Shown here piece after piece: positions 20,487 through 30,165 of a stretch of DNA of 36,485 nucleotides. The notes below the pieces were generated by a model. That model did not search any database and was not told the origin of the DNA. It saw nothing but the letters and a program-made list of their open reading frames with translations. The translations under genes were made by a program, and so were the position numbers. The DNA is from Reticulitermes lucifugus. Lineage: Eukaryota > Arthropoda > Insecta > Blattodea > Rhinotermitidae. Numbering within the stretch: the stretch's first letter is position 1; every line of letters starts with the position of its first letter. Location of the stretch: NCBI GenBank assembly GCA_026260175.1, contig JAKCWW010000642.1, positions 19,788-56,272 on the forward strand, written 5' to 3'.

Positions 20487-22141
20487 CGTAGTAATTGATA
20501 GCTTTTTTAAATAACACAATAAAAATATCTGTGTGTCTTCTTGAAAATTTACGTTAATTGAGCTGGAAATATAATAGCTTAATTTTCTTGCCATGTGTCA
20601 AATATAATAACGCATACCTTCTGTGTATTACGTATCTCCTGAAAAACTCCTCGAAACAATTTAATATAAAAATAACGTGGGGAAGGGGTGAAAACGGCCC
20701 GCAACATAATGAGAAATCTGTTGGCGTTCGAAACTGGGAAGCGTAGGCGTTGTGCGTAACCTGAACCGGCCTCGTAGGCAGAATTAAAGTGCAGAGTTGT
20801 TGGTGTTTACCACAAGGAGCAGAAAGGTGGAAACTGTCGTGACTCAAAGTACGGGAATGGTGGGCAACATTTAAGTCTGTGAAGCAATATAACTCTGCAG
20901 AGGTCCATCAGAGAAATAATCCTTCAGAAAAATATATTTTTATTGGAAACAGTAAAATGTTCCCAAATTTCCTGACGTCAAGAATTGCAATATTCAAAAG
21001 CTGGAGGAATATTCAAGAATTCGGCAACACTGCTAAAATTATTGGAAAACATACTGTGCACTGGCCGGGGTCCTAAATGATACCTCTCGTTAAAGAACAA
21101 AGGACCATGTACACTCCCAGTTTTGAATGCGCAAAAGCGGTAAACAACGTAGACACATGTGACCACATGGGTCAGCATCTCATATTTAAAAGTATCTGTG
21201 GACTATACCGGATACACTGTATGTGTTCATCAAAGGCTGCTGTAAAATACAAAGCATAAAACTCATGTTCCGAGAGGAATAATACTAGATAAACCACGCT
21301 GTGAAGGTCATTTGTTCCCGTGTACCGCTATGTAAAGTGAAGTGAAACCTATATTTTAACGTCTATAAAAGAGATACCGGGAACAAACCGGAAGGAGCTC
21401 TGCAAGATAAAATTAAACCAAATTAGTTTCTTATCCAACAGCAAGCACGCTCCACAGGGTACTGCTAGGCCAGCCGGAATTAGACCGTCCATGCAGACCT
21501 GGAAGATAACATCAACAATCGATTTCCCATTATTTAAACCAAGCTTCTAGAATAGATCCTCTGGGGAGCGGGAGAAGTAAAAGATGAAGAAAGGTGAGAA
21601 GACAAATGACGTACAAAGTTGGTTACAAGGCATAACACTATAATGAAGGATATTTTCATCACAGGCCGCGAGTGGATAATTACGTCAAGTGAACAGTTTA
21701 CGCAATTTTTAATAACACAATACAGAATGTTGATATAAGAATTTCCTAACTACTGAATCCCTGAAAATTCAACACTTCTTGGATAGGACGCCGTATAGAT
21801 TCTTAAACAGTTACCAAACTTTCGGAATAGCTTGCTGCCTCCATTTTCAGAGCAAACCAAGAAAATATAAAATATCTAAGGGAAATCGTGCGAATATTAT
21901 GCAATCAGTTTACATTTCATTTAGTTCTGTGCGGCGATCTTCTTTGACTAAGGGTCATTTTTCATGTTGCAAAACACTTCAAGAATGACGTGTACATATA
22001 GGAACATATCTTCACGGCAATACCAAACTCTTAATGACATAAAATAAATAGCCGTAAAAGAACCACTCTTATTATTCGAAATTTTCATATGTAAAATTTA
22101 CAGATGAATAATGATTAATATGAGTGGACTCAAATTTCTCA
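20487..22141. other. no recognisable gene or repeat
   Basis: About 1.65 kb of AT-rich sequence. A small inverted pair (TTTGTTCCCGTGTACCG at 21310 and ACCGGGAACAAACC at 21377) may be a residue of a fold-back repeat. Open frames up to 97 codons have no domains. Confidence 0.45.
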
Positions 22142-22469
22142 CGACACACCTAGCAGCTGCTCGCTACGCAGCATATTGCCGCGACACACCTAGCAGCTGC
22201 TCGCTACGCAGCATATTGCCGCGACACACCTAGCAGCTGCTCGATACGCAGCATATTGCTGCGACACACCTAGCAGCTGCTCGCTACGCAGTATATTGCC
22301 GCGACACACCTAGCAGCTGCTCGCTACGCAGTATATTGCCGCGACACACCTAGCAGCTGCTCACTACGCAGCATATTGCCGCGACACACCTAGCAGCTGC
22401 TCGCTACGCAGTATATTGCCGCTACACACCTAGCAGCTGCTCGCTACGCAGCATGTTGCCGCTACACAT
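22142..22469. repeat. 40-bp tandem array, eight copies
   Basis: Units start at 22142, 22182, 22222, 22262, 22302, 22342, 22382 and 22422, with an 8-bp partial ninth. Each contains ACACACCTAGCAGCTGCTCG, then CTACGCAGCATATTGCCG. Variation is limited to a few positions (GCATATTG/GTATATTG, TCGCTACG/TCGATACG/TCACTACG, GCGACAC/GCTACAC). The palindrome GCAGCTGC recurs every 40 bp. Low divergence indicates recent or homogenised expansion. There are no spacers of differing sequence, so it is not a CRISPR. Confidence 0.97.
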
Positions 22470-22499
22470 AATCTGAGAAGCGCTGTTCTAGCAGCACTC

Positions 22500-22600
22500 T
22501 TCTTGAATTACCCTCAAGATGAAGGTAGTAAGAGTCTCATAAACGTCGGTAACTCTTTACCAGTAGAAATGACGTCATATTGCCGGGGACTTTAATTTTC
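22500..22600 (+). repeat. half fold-back element, diverged
   Basis: CTCAAGAT (22513-22520), a spacer with GAAGGTAG, then TAAACGTCGGTAAC aligns with the right arm of the gap palindrome. ATGACGTCATATTGCCGGGG, in the position of ATGACGCAGCGTAATACCCC, completes the match. Both core boxes are mutated (CTCAAGA, TAAAC). It lies 30 bp after the 40-bp array. Confidence 0.5.
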
Positions 22601-23064
22601 ATCAGCGGCACTCCGTAGACTTCAGAGTCGTGTTGCATTGTTTATTTCGGAAACTGGGGCTTTAACCAGTACCACTGTAACAAATGAACCACCTAACAAT
22701 CTTCTCCCATGAGAGAATGCTCGCATTTTACACTTTCAAAGTGTATCAGCCGAATAACTCACTTTGTGTCCACTCAGGTAACAGGGTGATCTGTTGGCAG
22801 AAAATACAATGAGGAATATTATCCTAGTGCAGAAACGAAGACAAATCAAGAAGGCTGTAGTCCCGGCTTCGGTATTTTCCCGTACATAACAATCCGTTCT
22901 AATACATATTTACGTTCGAGGTAATGTCTGAAAAAGGAATAAAGTTGTCACATATATAAAGACTTTCACTCTCTTATCCCGAAAAAATCACACATACAAC
23001 ACGTCGAAACTTTATAATTCCTAGACTAATCCAGATTACGGTTTTAAAAGTGCATGCAAAAGTA
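22601..23064. other. no recognisable feature
   Basis: Unique-looking AT-rich sequence. No domain or repeat recognised. Confidence 0.4.
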
Positions 23065-23070
23065 ACTTAC

Positions 23071-23160
23071 TTCAACGAAACAGGATATTTGGAGTCTTCA
23101 GGCTGTCGAAAGGAGCATGAGAAGAATACAGATGAACTTACCTGAAACAAAAACAAGATT
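23071..23160 (-). promoter_or_regulatory. candidate recursive splice site / 71-nt exon (minus strand)
   Basis: Read on the minus strand, a pyrimidine tract and AG (TTTTTGTTTCAG, ending at 23142) is followed with no gap by a perfect donor GTAAGT (23141-23136). This juxtaposition (Y-tract-CAG|GTAAGT) is the signature of a recursive splice site (zero-length exon), known from very long insect introns. A second GTAAGT lies at 23070-23065, which would define a 71-nt recursive-splice exon. The 71 nt are also open in one frame (VSSSVFFSCSFRQPEDSKYP...), so an ordinary small coding exon is an alternative. I do not recognise the peptide. Confidence 0.45.
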
Positions 23161-24594
23161 ACATTTATAAAAAAACTATTTACTAAACATAAATGATGAT
23201 TAATGGACAGAGTGTAGATTATTTATTGGTGGGAAGACATGGCAGTGCACAAATCAGCTGCATGTGGAAGGAGCATATTACCCTTTACACCACTTTACCT
23301 CGGTCGATAAAAAGAATTGCATTTCAGGCTTACAAACAGGGAATCCTCACATCTGTATTCATAAAATACTTTCTGTAGATATTTGCATTTAAATGGAAGT
23401 CTTAAGAAATCTGAAGGTATGTAAGAACGGCAAGGCTAGCATAAGGACTCTGGTATGTGCTTTTTATGCAGAATGCGGTGTGGTCACCAAAATCACTGCC
23501 ATTTGTATTCTTCGTAGTAAAGTAGTGAAGATCATAGCGTATTAGGACCACAAAATTGTCATGTGAAATGTAATTACGATTGAATACAGCCCTTAAAAGC
23601 AAATTTGTGATATGTGTAAAACCAAAATGTTACAAAGTACAAGCAAATGATAGGAGTATTACTAACTCAAATAATACTCTATTCAGAAGCAACAAGAAAA
23701 CAGAATTAAGGTTTCTAATTCCTTCGCTTATAAATATGACAGCTGGTTTTCAGTTCACAACCCCTTTCACTTTCACGATATTTAAAAAACAAGCAAAATA
23801 TTAAATGTTGGGGCTTGTCCTTCCTTGGTCCTCCGAACTTGCAAATCGACAGCTGACCTGTTATACATAAAGACGGATTCCCTACCACCGATCTTGAGAT
23901 AAGATTTATTCCGAAAGAGAATTTTTCTAACTTTCTATTTAATTTTAAAAGCGGTAAATCAATATGCCAAAGACAAATATCAGAAAACGTAAGAAGACAA
24001 AGAACACACAACCTTAATAACAATCATTCTCATGAAGTGAGGAAAGCAGCATTCACTGGACACTGCGTTGAAATGCAGGATACATTGTCAAATCACATTT
24101 TAATTTTAATTTTGTGGCAAACTACTGAAGGTTATGAAGTAAAACGACAGGCTGTAAAAAGAAAGAAATAAATAAAACCTCTAATAATCTCGTTCTTTTT
24201 CTCTGCAAATTCTTGTACAAGTTATAGCTCTGAAATCAATCGTTCCAAGGGCAAAATGGCACAATTCTCAGTCTTCAGTCTGTTCTCCTTAATCACTCTC
24301 CATCCCCATCGTTCGAGTCTAGGAGCTTACAATTTGGATTTCCATTACTTTTCGAAACACAGATTTTTGAAGAAATATTCATAGTATTTTATAAAGCCCT
24401 TATCGAAATGGAGCTTCACCTCCGAGACGCACAAAAGAGTAAAGTTTCAGGTTGCTGCTGGCGCAACAAAACCTTTAAGGGCCCTCCACAAGTGAAAAGA
24501 GACTCAAAAGAGCGATTTAGAAATTTGAACGTTTGCTAGTATAAAGTTAGTTTGAGCAATGTGCTGTATGGCTTAGTATATCTTCTAGGTATTA
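23161..24594. other. no recognisable gene; one strong minus-strand acceptor
   Basis: AT-rich sequence. On the minus strand a long pyrimidine tract (ATTTCTTTCTTTTTACAG) ends at 24152, on the same strand as the 23.1-kb site, but no good donor or open frame follows it. Other frames are short and unrecognised. Confidence 0.4.
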
Positions 24595-24840
24595 CAGCTA
24601 CTAAAGTAGGCTGAACGGTAGGGGGATCGAATCCCGGTGGGAGGCGAGATTTTCCGCATTCGTCCGGACCGGCCCTGTACAGTGGGTACCGGGTCATTCA
24701 AGGAGGTAAAGCGGCCGAGGCGTGGCGTTAACCACCCACCCTCATCTAGCGCCGAGGCTAATGAAAGAGTAGAGATATACCTCTACTTCCTCTCTGGGCC
24801 TTCATGGCAGGTTATAGGGTGAAATTTACCTTTATAGTTA
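24595..24840 (+). mobile_element. tRNA-derived SINE, family 2, 5'-shortened
   Basis: The B-box-like GGGATCGAATCCC (24623-24635) remains, but most of the head upstream is lost or diverged. The body shares with 5957-6251 GGACCGGCCCTGTACAG, GTGGGTACCGGGTCATTC, AGGTAAAGCGGCCGAGGCG and GGCGTTAACCACCCACC. It ends near TTCATGGCAGGTTATAGGG. The 61-codon frame inside is a by-product. Confidence 0.75.
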
Positions 24841-25656
24841 CTAACGGTGAGCACGCTCTAGAAACAAAAGCTCTTCTTTGCTTTGTATTCTAAAGGGTCT
24901 GAAAAAAGCTGTTAGTTTCAATGCCACAACTGTTTCATTTGTTGGAATTTTGAAGTCGCAATTTTTGTCAGTGTACTCAAAGGCAGAGACAGTACGTCAA
25001 TTGTACATACAAGTATTGATGTTTGAACACAAAACCTGTAGTCATCAAATCACGTGTAGAGTGGACATTAAACAAAACTCGGTTACAGGCGTATTCAATT
25101 TTGCATGGCCTACTTCACTCACCCCAACATACACTTTGCGCAGAAACAAATACATTACAAATTAGTGTCGTATATCAGTTTTATTTCTTTTCATCGCCCC
25201 GAAAAACGATCCACGTTAAAGCTGTCAATCTGGATGCCATATCTTAGGAGGGTGGAGTTTGGAAAAGTCAGTAAGTTCAAGTTCTTCATTCAATGCGACT
25301 TCTACACAGACTGATAGGAACCAAAATTAACTTTACTATAAACGCGTAGTCAGTGCCTCCAGTACCAAAATTTATTCGGAATACATTAAGTACTTCAGAA
25401 GAGAGAACAATTACAAAGCGGGATGAAATTTCACAGTAGTGTGATCACTTGTTTTACAGAATCCACAGTGGCTATATTAAAAACCTTCGTACAGTGAGTA
25501 TTTAGTGTTTCAGTGACGTAGCTCCCGTGAAGTCTGTCATAAAGATAATGCAACTTGCATTCGTTTTGTTGTTACGACAATAAAATAAGAATATTCTAAT
25601 AAAATACTTAAATCACGAATTTCACTTTTGCTGTTATGCGGACGCATTTGTTACTT
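24841..25656. other. no recognisable feature
   Basis: Three overlapping plus-strand frames of up to 95 codons (24878-25314) have no domain or splice signals. I consider them chance. Confidence 0.4.
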
Positions 25657-26283
25657 TCAATTCGACACGGTATGTCTGATCTTAAGCTGACGTGCCGCAG
25701 TCACGTTTTTAGGCGCGTTCGCAAAATTGCGAAGAGTGACTATTAGCTTCGTCATGTCTGTGTCTGTCTGTACGTCCGTCCGCATGGAGCAACTTGGCTC
25801 CCACTGGACGGATTTTCTTGAAATTTTATATGCGAATATTTTTCTAAAATCCGTCGAGAAAATCAAACTTTCATTAAAATCTGACAAGAATAACAGATAC
25901 TTTACATGTACATGTATGACAACATCTCGCAAAATTCTTTTCAAAATGACAGATATTTCAGACAAAGTTATAGGGAAAATCATAAACATTTTATGTTCAA
26001 TAACTTTCCCCGAATATCGTTCCATTTATATAATGTGGAAAAATGTGGTAGAGTCAGACAGGCCACAGATGAAAACATAATATGGCGCATGCGCATTGCA
26101 TGCTGGATAACTAAGGCTACAGATAAACACTCAGAACATGTAATACTTACTGCTTTTCCGCAGCAACATTGCTTACGCAAACGCGCCTCAATGTTACGCT
26201 ATATGTACATTGCCTCTCTTGTTACTTATGAGAATTACCATGATTTCCAGGAATTTTTCCCACAGTTGTGGATCCGAAGATAA
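25657..26283 (-). repeat. composite dispersed repeat
   Basis: The left 220 bp, read on the minus strand, match 7240-7402 and 9825-9980: GAAAATCCGTCCAGTGGGAG, GCGGACGGACGTACAGACAG, CATGACGAAGCTAATAG and TCGCAATTTTGCGAACGCG. The right part (25900-26283) keeps long frames on both strands. Its peptides (WRMRIACWITKATDKHSE, RKRASMLRYMYIASLV) look familiar to me as a recurrent cockroach repeat rather than a protein. The two parts may be one long element or two neighbours. Confidence 0.6.
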
Positions 26284-27816
26284 TTTATTCCGAAACTAAT
26301 AAACTAAAAAATTTTATTTCTCCACTCTCAGCAATATCTCATGACTTTGCGAGTAAAATTCAGTGGCAGAGAATATTTAAGCTTCCCTTTGCTTATATTG
26401 TTAGAAAGACAATATACTAATATGGAATTCAAATTGTTGAAATCTTCCGCTCTATTAAAAAATTTAAGTTAGCAATTTTAAAACTAGTTACGAACGAGAT
26501 AGCCATTATATAGTATTCAAATTTAATTTTAGACAGTTAAACTAAAGACATTTAACACCTTCTCGCACTGAGGGTACAAAGAATATATTTTGGAACGGAA
26601 ACATCGTAAAGGGGATATTTATAAACCCCAATTGGCAGACGTAAATGAAGAGAAAACACAAGTTTAATTTAGACATATAGAATTAAGCCTATTTCGTCTG
26701 AATGTGATTCAACTGCCTTAAGATGCGAACCTATAGTGACTTTTGATAGACGTCTTAGGTAACAACTGCCACAGAAAAATGTAGTTACATCCGGTATAAA
26801 TTTTTATCCCTTGATCCTCTTAATAACAGGAAGTGGATGAGAGTTTATAGAATTCTGCCTCCTCCGTTTTACCATGCCATAGTCCGTTCAATGTAGCAAT
26901 TTGTCATTCTTCCTACTGAAGTACAACGAAGTTATCTGCAAGAACGAGCTACCCATAAAGCTCACAAGTCTCCTTGTAGGAAGCATCAATGCAGTGGATG
27001 TCTGTGCGGAAGTTTCACCCTTCCGTTACGTCACTTATATTATCTTTCATTAAGACATGACATTATGGAACAGCGCTGCGAGGGGCTGAAGTGCCGCACA
27101 TTGTGTTCATAAAATACACGAACCCAAGGAATTTAAATTAGCATATCTCTTTCCTTATTACATTAGTGTCCGATATTACAGCACAGAACTGGGCTATAAG
27201 TGATTTGCGTTGTCGTGTATTTCTGATTAGGAATTTTACGGTATGTTGACCATTGTGGAACAAGACAAGTGTGGCCAGTTATTTGGTTATATAACAACAA
27301 TGCTTTAATTAAAGAGCTTATAAATAAAGTCCCTCAACAAATATTTAGTTTGGAACCCAAAGTTTAATTTAATTTTAATCAAGTCTCCTATTACAGAGAC
27401 GAAATATGAGGATGGAGGGGCGACAGAGAAACAGATGCCTTTCTCCTTACATAAAGCACTGAACTTCAGACCTCCGTGCAAATAATACATAAAAATGTTG
27501 ATAAGTTCCATGGGAAGGAAGACACCGAGGCTTAAAATAGCAGGACGAAGAAGACCCAAGTATTATACAGCAGCAGCGGCTGAATAGTAGTATTGTGACA
27601 AATGTCATAACCAACGGTTATACACGCACAAGTAGAGAAAAACTGAGACAAAGAAAGGTTACGTTTTATGAACTTCAAACGTAACGTTCTAGGACCTGCC
27701 ATGAAGCAGTAACACCTGACAAATACACACTTGGTGCAACCAGCAACGCTGTCTGCTGTCTGGGTGTATCAGGGAACATAAGGTACAGCTACGTACAGGC
27801 CGTCTGAGTGAGCATT
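26284..27816. other. no recognisable gene or repeat
   Basis: About 1.5 kb of AT-rich sequence. An 84-codon minus-strand frame (27559-27305) has no domain. The last 13 bp are the left target-site duplication of the following SINE. Confidence 0.45.
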
Positions 27817-28065
27817 GTTTTCTTCCTATGGCTCGACAGCCCCTTGGGGGCCTAGGCCTCCTCATTTTACGAGGCTTCACGATCACACTTTTAGACACAC
27901 CACACTGGGTAGGACTCCTCTGGACGAGGGACCAGCTCGTCGCAGAGATCTCTACCTGACAACACACAACACACACAAGAGACAGACATCCATGCCCCCG
28001 GCGGGATTCGAACCCACAATCCCAAAAAGCGAACTGCCGCAGACCCACGCCTTAGACCGCTCGTC
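27817..28065 (-). mobile_element. tRNA-derived SINE, family 1, with perfect 13-bp target duplication
   Basis: On the minus strand the head begins near 28065 (GACGAGCGGTCTAAGGCG), and the B box is GGGTTCGAATCCC. The body holds CATGGATGTCTGTCTCTTG, TGTGTGTTGTGTTGTCAGG and TCTGCGACGAGCTGG, and ends in an A-rich tail (GGAAGAAAAC). CTGAGTGAGCATT occurs immediately before (27804-27816) and after (28066-28078), a perfect 13-bp duplication typical of LINE-mediated retroposition. Frames across it, such as 27815-28069, are spurious. Confidence 0.95.
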
Positions 28066-28078
28066 CTGAGTGAGCATT

Positions 28079-28312
28079 AGCACGGTAATGTCAAGAGTTA
28101 CGAAGTTGCAGTGTGGCACAGTAATTATACGATATGCCTTCTTAGTACACTACCTACTTTCAATAAATTGACAATTGTGCAAATACTGTATTACACGTGA
28201 TATCTGTTGCTCTTAGAAAGTTACAGTTTTCGTTCAAAGAATCTCTTTCCCACACCAATACACCTAGACATGTCCTACAATAAACAATGCCCCCAAATAA
28301 TAACTAACTTAT
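28079..28312. other. no recognisable feature
   Basis: Short AT-rich spacer between two SINEs. Confidence 0.4.
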
Positions 28313-28560
28313 GGTAGGCCGTGCCATGGCTCAGGAGGTTAGTCGTCGGCCTCTCACCGCGGAGGCCCGGGTTCGATCCCAGGTCAGTCCATGTGGGATT
28401 TGTGGTGGACAAAGTGGCACTGGGACAGGTTTTTTCCGCGAGTACTTCGCTTTTTCCCTGTCAATTTTATTCCACCGGTGCTCCATTACAACGAAAAACG
28501 AAAAAAATACCAATAAGCTTCAAGGCTGTGGTGCGTCCGTAGCATCTGCTGCGGGGCCCT
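28313..28560 (+). mobile_element. tRNA-derived SINE, family 3, well preserved
   Basis: A-box-like TGGCTCAGGAGG (28327-28338) and consensus B box GGTTCGATCCC (28370-28380) form a tRNA-like head. The body follows: TTTGTGGTGGACAAAGTGG, CACTGGGACAGG, CGAGTACTTCGC, ATTCCACCGGTGCTCC. Then an A-rich stretch (CGAAAAACGAAAAAAATACC) and a GTGCGTCCGTAGCATCTGC tail. It is the best copy of the family also seen at 20308 and 31985. A 100-codon frame starting in the head (28311-28613) is a recurrent artefact of this SINE. Confidence 0.9.
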
Positions 28561-29708
28561 TCACACCACAAAATAACAAATTACGGTATAGTTGTAAAAG
28601 AGAGATATTATAAAATTTGCTTGATTAAATCTATGTCCATTACAAAAACAAACTGTGCAGTGCTCTTTAGGCGACAATCGGTATTTATTGCGACAATTGT
28701 GGCAAAAAAGCAAGCAGGGTGGCAAAATGCAGAATCTCTTGGGTTTCAGAATCTGTAGAATATAATTGCCACTGTGCTTTAAACAGTCAACAGCATTTCA
28801 CAGCGGACACTGACTTTAAGGTATTCAATATGAAAATATAATTCAACCCTCACAAAACAGTGCATCATTTTCTGTTTTATTACAAATTCGTTGCGTAATT
28901 CTTCCACAGTCTAGACACACTTGCCACAAATATAACTGGGGTAATGTACCTAAAGTATGTCAGTTGAAATTCAGTGACCCCATTACTCACTTGCACCCCA
29001 ATTTACAAGACATCTCAGACAATACCTAGCTACACTTTTTGTGATTTTCAACACGCAGGTGGATTCCAATTTATGTTCTATTTACCTTAAACTCAATATT
29101 CACTGTAACTTTTTCATTACGCTCAGACGGATATGAAATTGTCCCGATTCTATGAATGAAACAAAAGTGCAGACAGAGGAAGAGACGCGACGATAAAACA
29201 GGACGAAATAAGCAGCAGAATTCGCATCCCGTGCAGTTTCAGTAGACCCTATGTGTATTTAATAAAAATATGTCACACCACAGCCCCATTTCCCTACAGA
29301 TGTAAAAAAATGTTATTAAACTTTGCGCTCTGTCATCGGTAGCGCAGGAAAGTTAAAGTTCAAAGTAAATTAATGTTAATGAGAAGCTGCAGAAGCCCAA
29401 AACTTGACGTAAACAAAGGGAGTATTTAGAAAGAGACTTTATGCGGTGATGCACTTCTTAGTAGCCATGCAATGTCTGAGACTAGCCGCACAGTGGCTGT
29501 TCATGTGGTCTGCATCCTGTCGTATCCACAAGCTGTAGCGGCTGTGTGTGCGTGCCTGCGTCCTGTGGTCGAGTGTAGTCGCTAATCCGTGAGTGTATGC
29601 GGACATCTCATGAGTGTATGGTCTTGTGAGTGTTTCAGCAAAGCAAACCTCGTACGTACATGCATGTAATCAGAATGCTGGTTTTGTAAGAGATTGTGAA
29701 AATGAACT
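28561..29708. other. no recognisable gene; degenerate GAGTGTA runs near the end
   Basis: AT-rich up to 29440. From 29520 to 29640 there are many spaced GTGAGTGTAT/GAGTGTAG strings, a degenerate simple repeat leading into the (GT)n tract. Confidence 0.45.
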
Positions 29709-29731
29709 GTGTGTGTGTGTGTGTGTGTGTG
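29709..29731. repeat. (GT)n microsatellite
   Basis: Eleven uninterrupted GT units, followed by GAGTGTG. Confidence 0.98.
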
Positions 29732-29848
29732 AGTGTGCTGAAGACATTGCGGGTCTTCAAAACTTTTGAATATATGCTGATTAACATCTCATTCTGCATG
29801 ACTGGTAGCGTCCCATCCTTGTTGTATTCACAAATAGCACGCACTTGC

Positions 29849-29851
<3 letters not shown>

Positions 29852-29889
<38 letters not shown>
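29852..29889. repeat. (TG)19 microsatellite
   Basis: Nineteen uninterrupted TG units, immediately upstream of the LINE 3' end at about 29900. Together with the first tract it produces spurious Val/Cys and Thr/His frames. Confidence 0.98.
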
Positions 29890-29890
<1 letters not shown>

Positions 29891-29899
29891 CATTTTACA

Positions 29900-30165
29900 C
29901 TTCTTCCCTGCAGAGGAAGAGACCTCAGCTCATGTTTTGTGCGAATGTGAAGCTTTGGCGACACACAGACACATTTATCTGGGTTCTTTATTTTGAACCC
30001 TGAAGATATCAAAGAACTAAGTCTGGGGGCGATCTGGACCTTTATTACAAGGACANGGCTCCTGTGACTTAGTGACTTTAGTTAAGGGGCACAAAGGGCC
30101 TGTCAAAGGCCTACGTGCATCGGGACTGTAAGGGTCCGACCCATATTTATACTCATACTCATACA
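29900..30165 (+). pseudogene. R1/jockey-like LINE, 3' end of ORF2 and tail
   Basis: A plus frame reads AEEETSAHVLCECEALATHR (from 29910). This is the ET-x2-H-x2-CxC zinc-finger-like end of ORF2 in R1/jockey-type non-LTR elements. A one-base loss near 29990 shifts the frame, after which NPEDIKELSLGAIWTF and a terminal stop at 30065-30067 follow. The 3' untranslated part ends in a short TACTCA tandem (30150-30165), a tail type used by some LINEs. One N lies at 30056. This is a 5'-truncated dead copy. Confidence 0.85.

Noticed and set aside
22142..22469. CRISPR array
   Set aside because: The 40-bp units are contiguous without unique spacers, the genome is eukaryotic, and there are no cas genes.
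23143..23158. Ordinary A-rich microsatellite
   Set aside because: On the minus strand it is a pyrimidine tract ending in CAG directly before GTAAGT, so a splice-site reading is more specific than a simple repeat.
28313..28385. Functional tRNA gene
   Set aside because: The A and B boxes belong to a SINE head. The sequence continues into a SINE body with no terminator T-run after the tRNA-like part, and acceptor-stem pairing is not evident.
28311..28613. 100-codon frame starting MVGRAMAQEVSRR
   Set aside because: Encoded by the family-3 SINE head and body. Such peptides recur wherever this SINE is intact.
29635..30012. Minus-strand 125-codon frame with His/Thr repeats
   Set aside because: It is produced by the (TG)n tracts and the antisense of a LINE 3' end.
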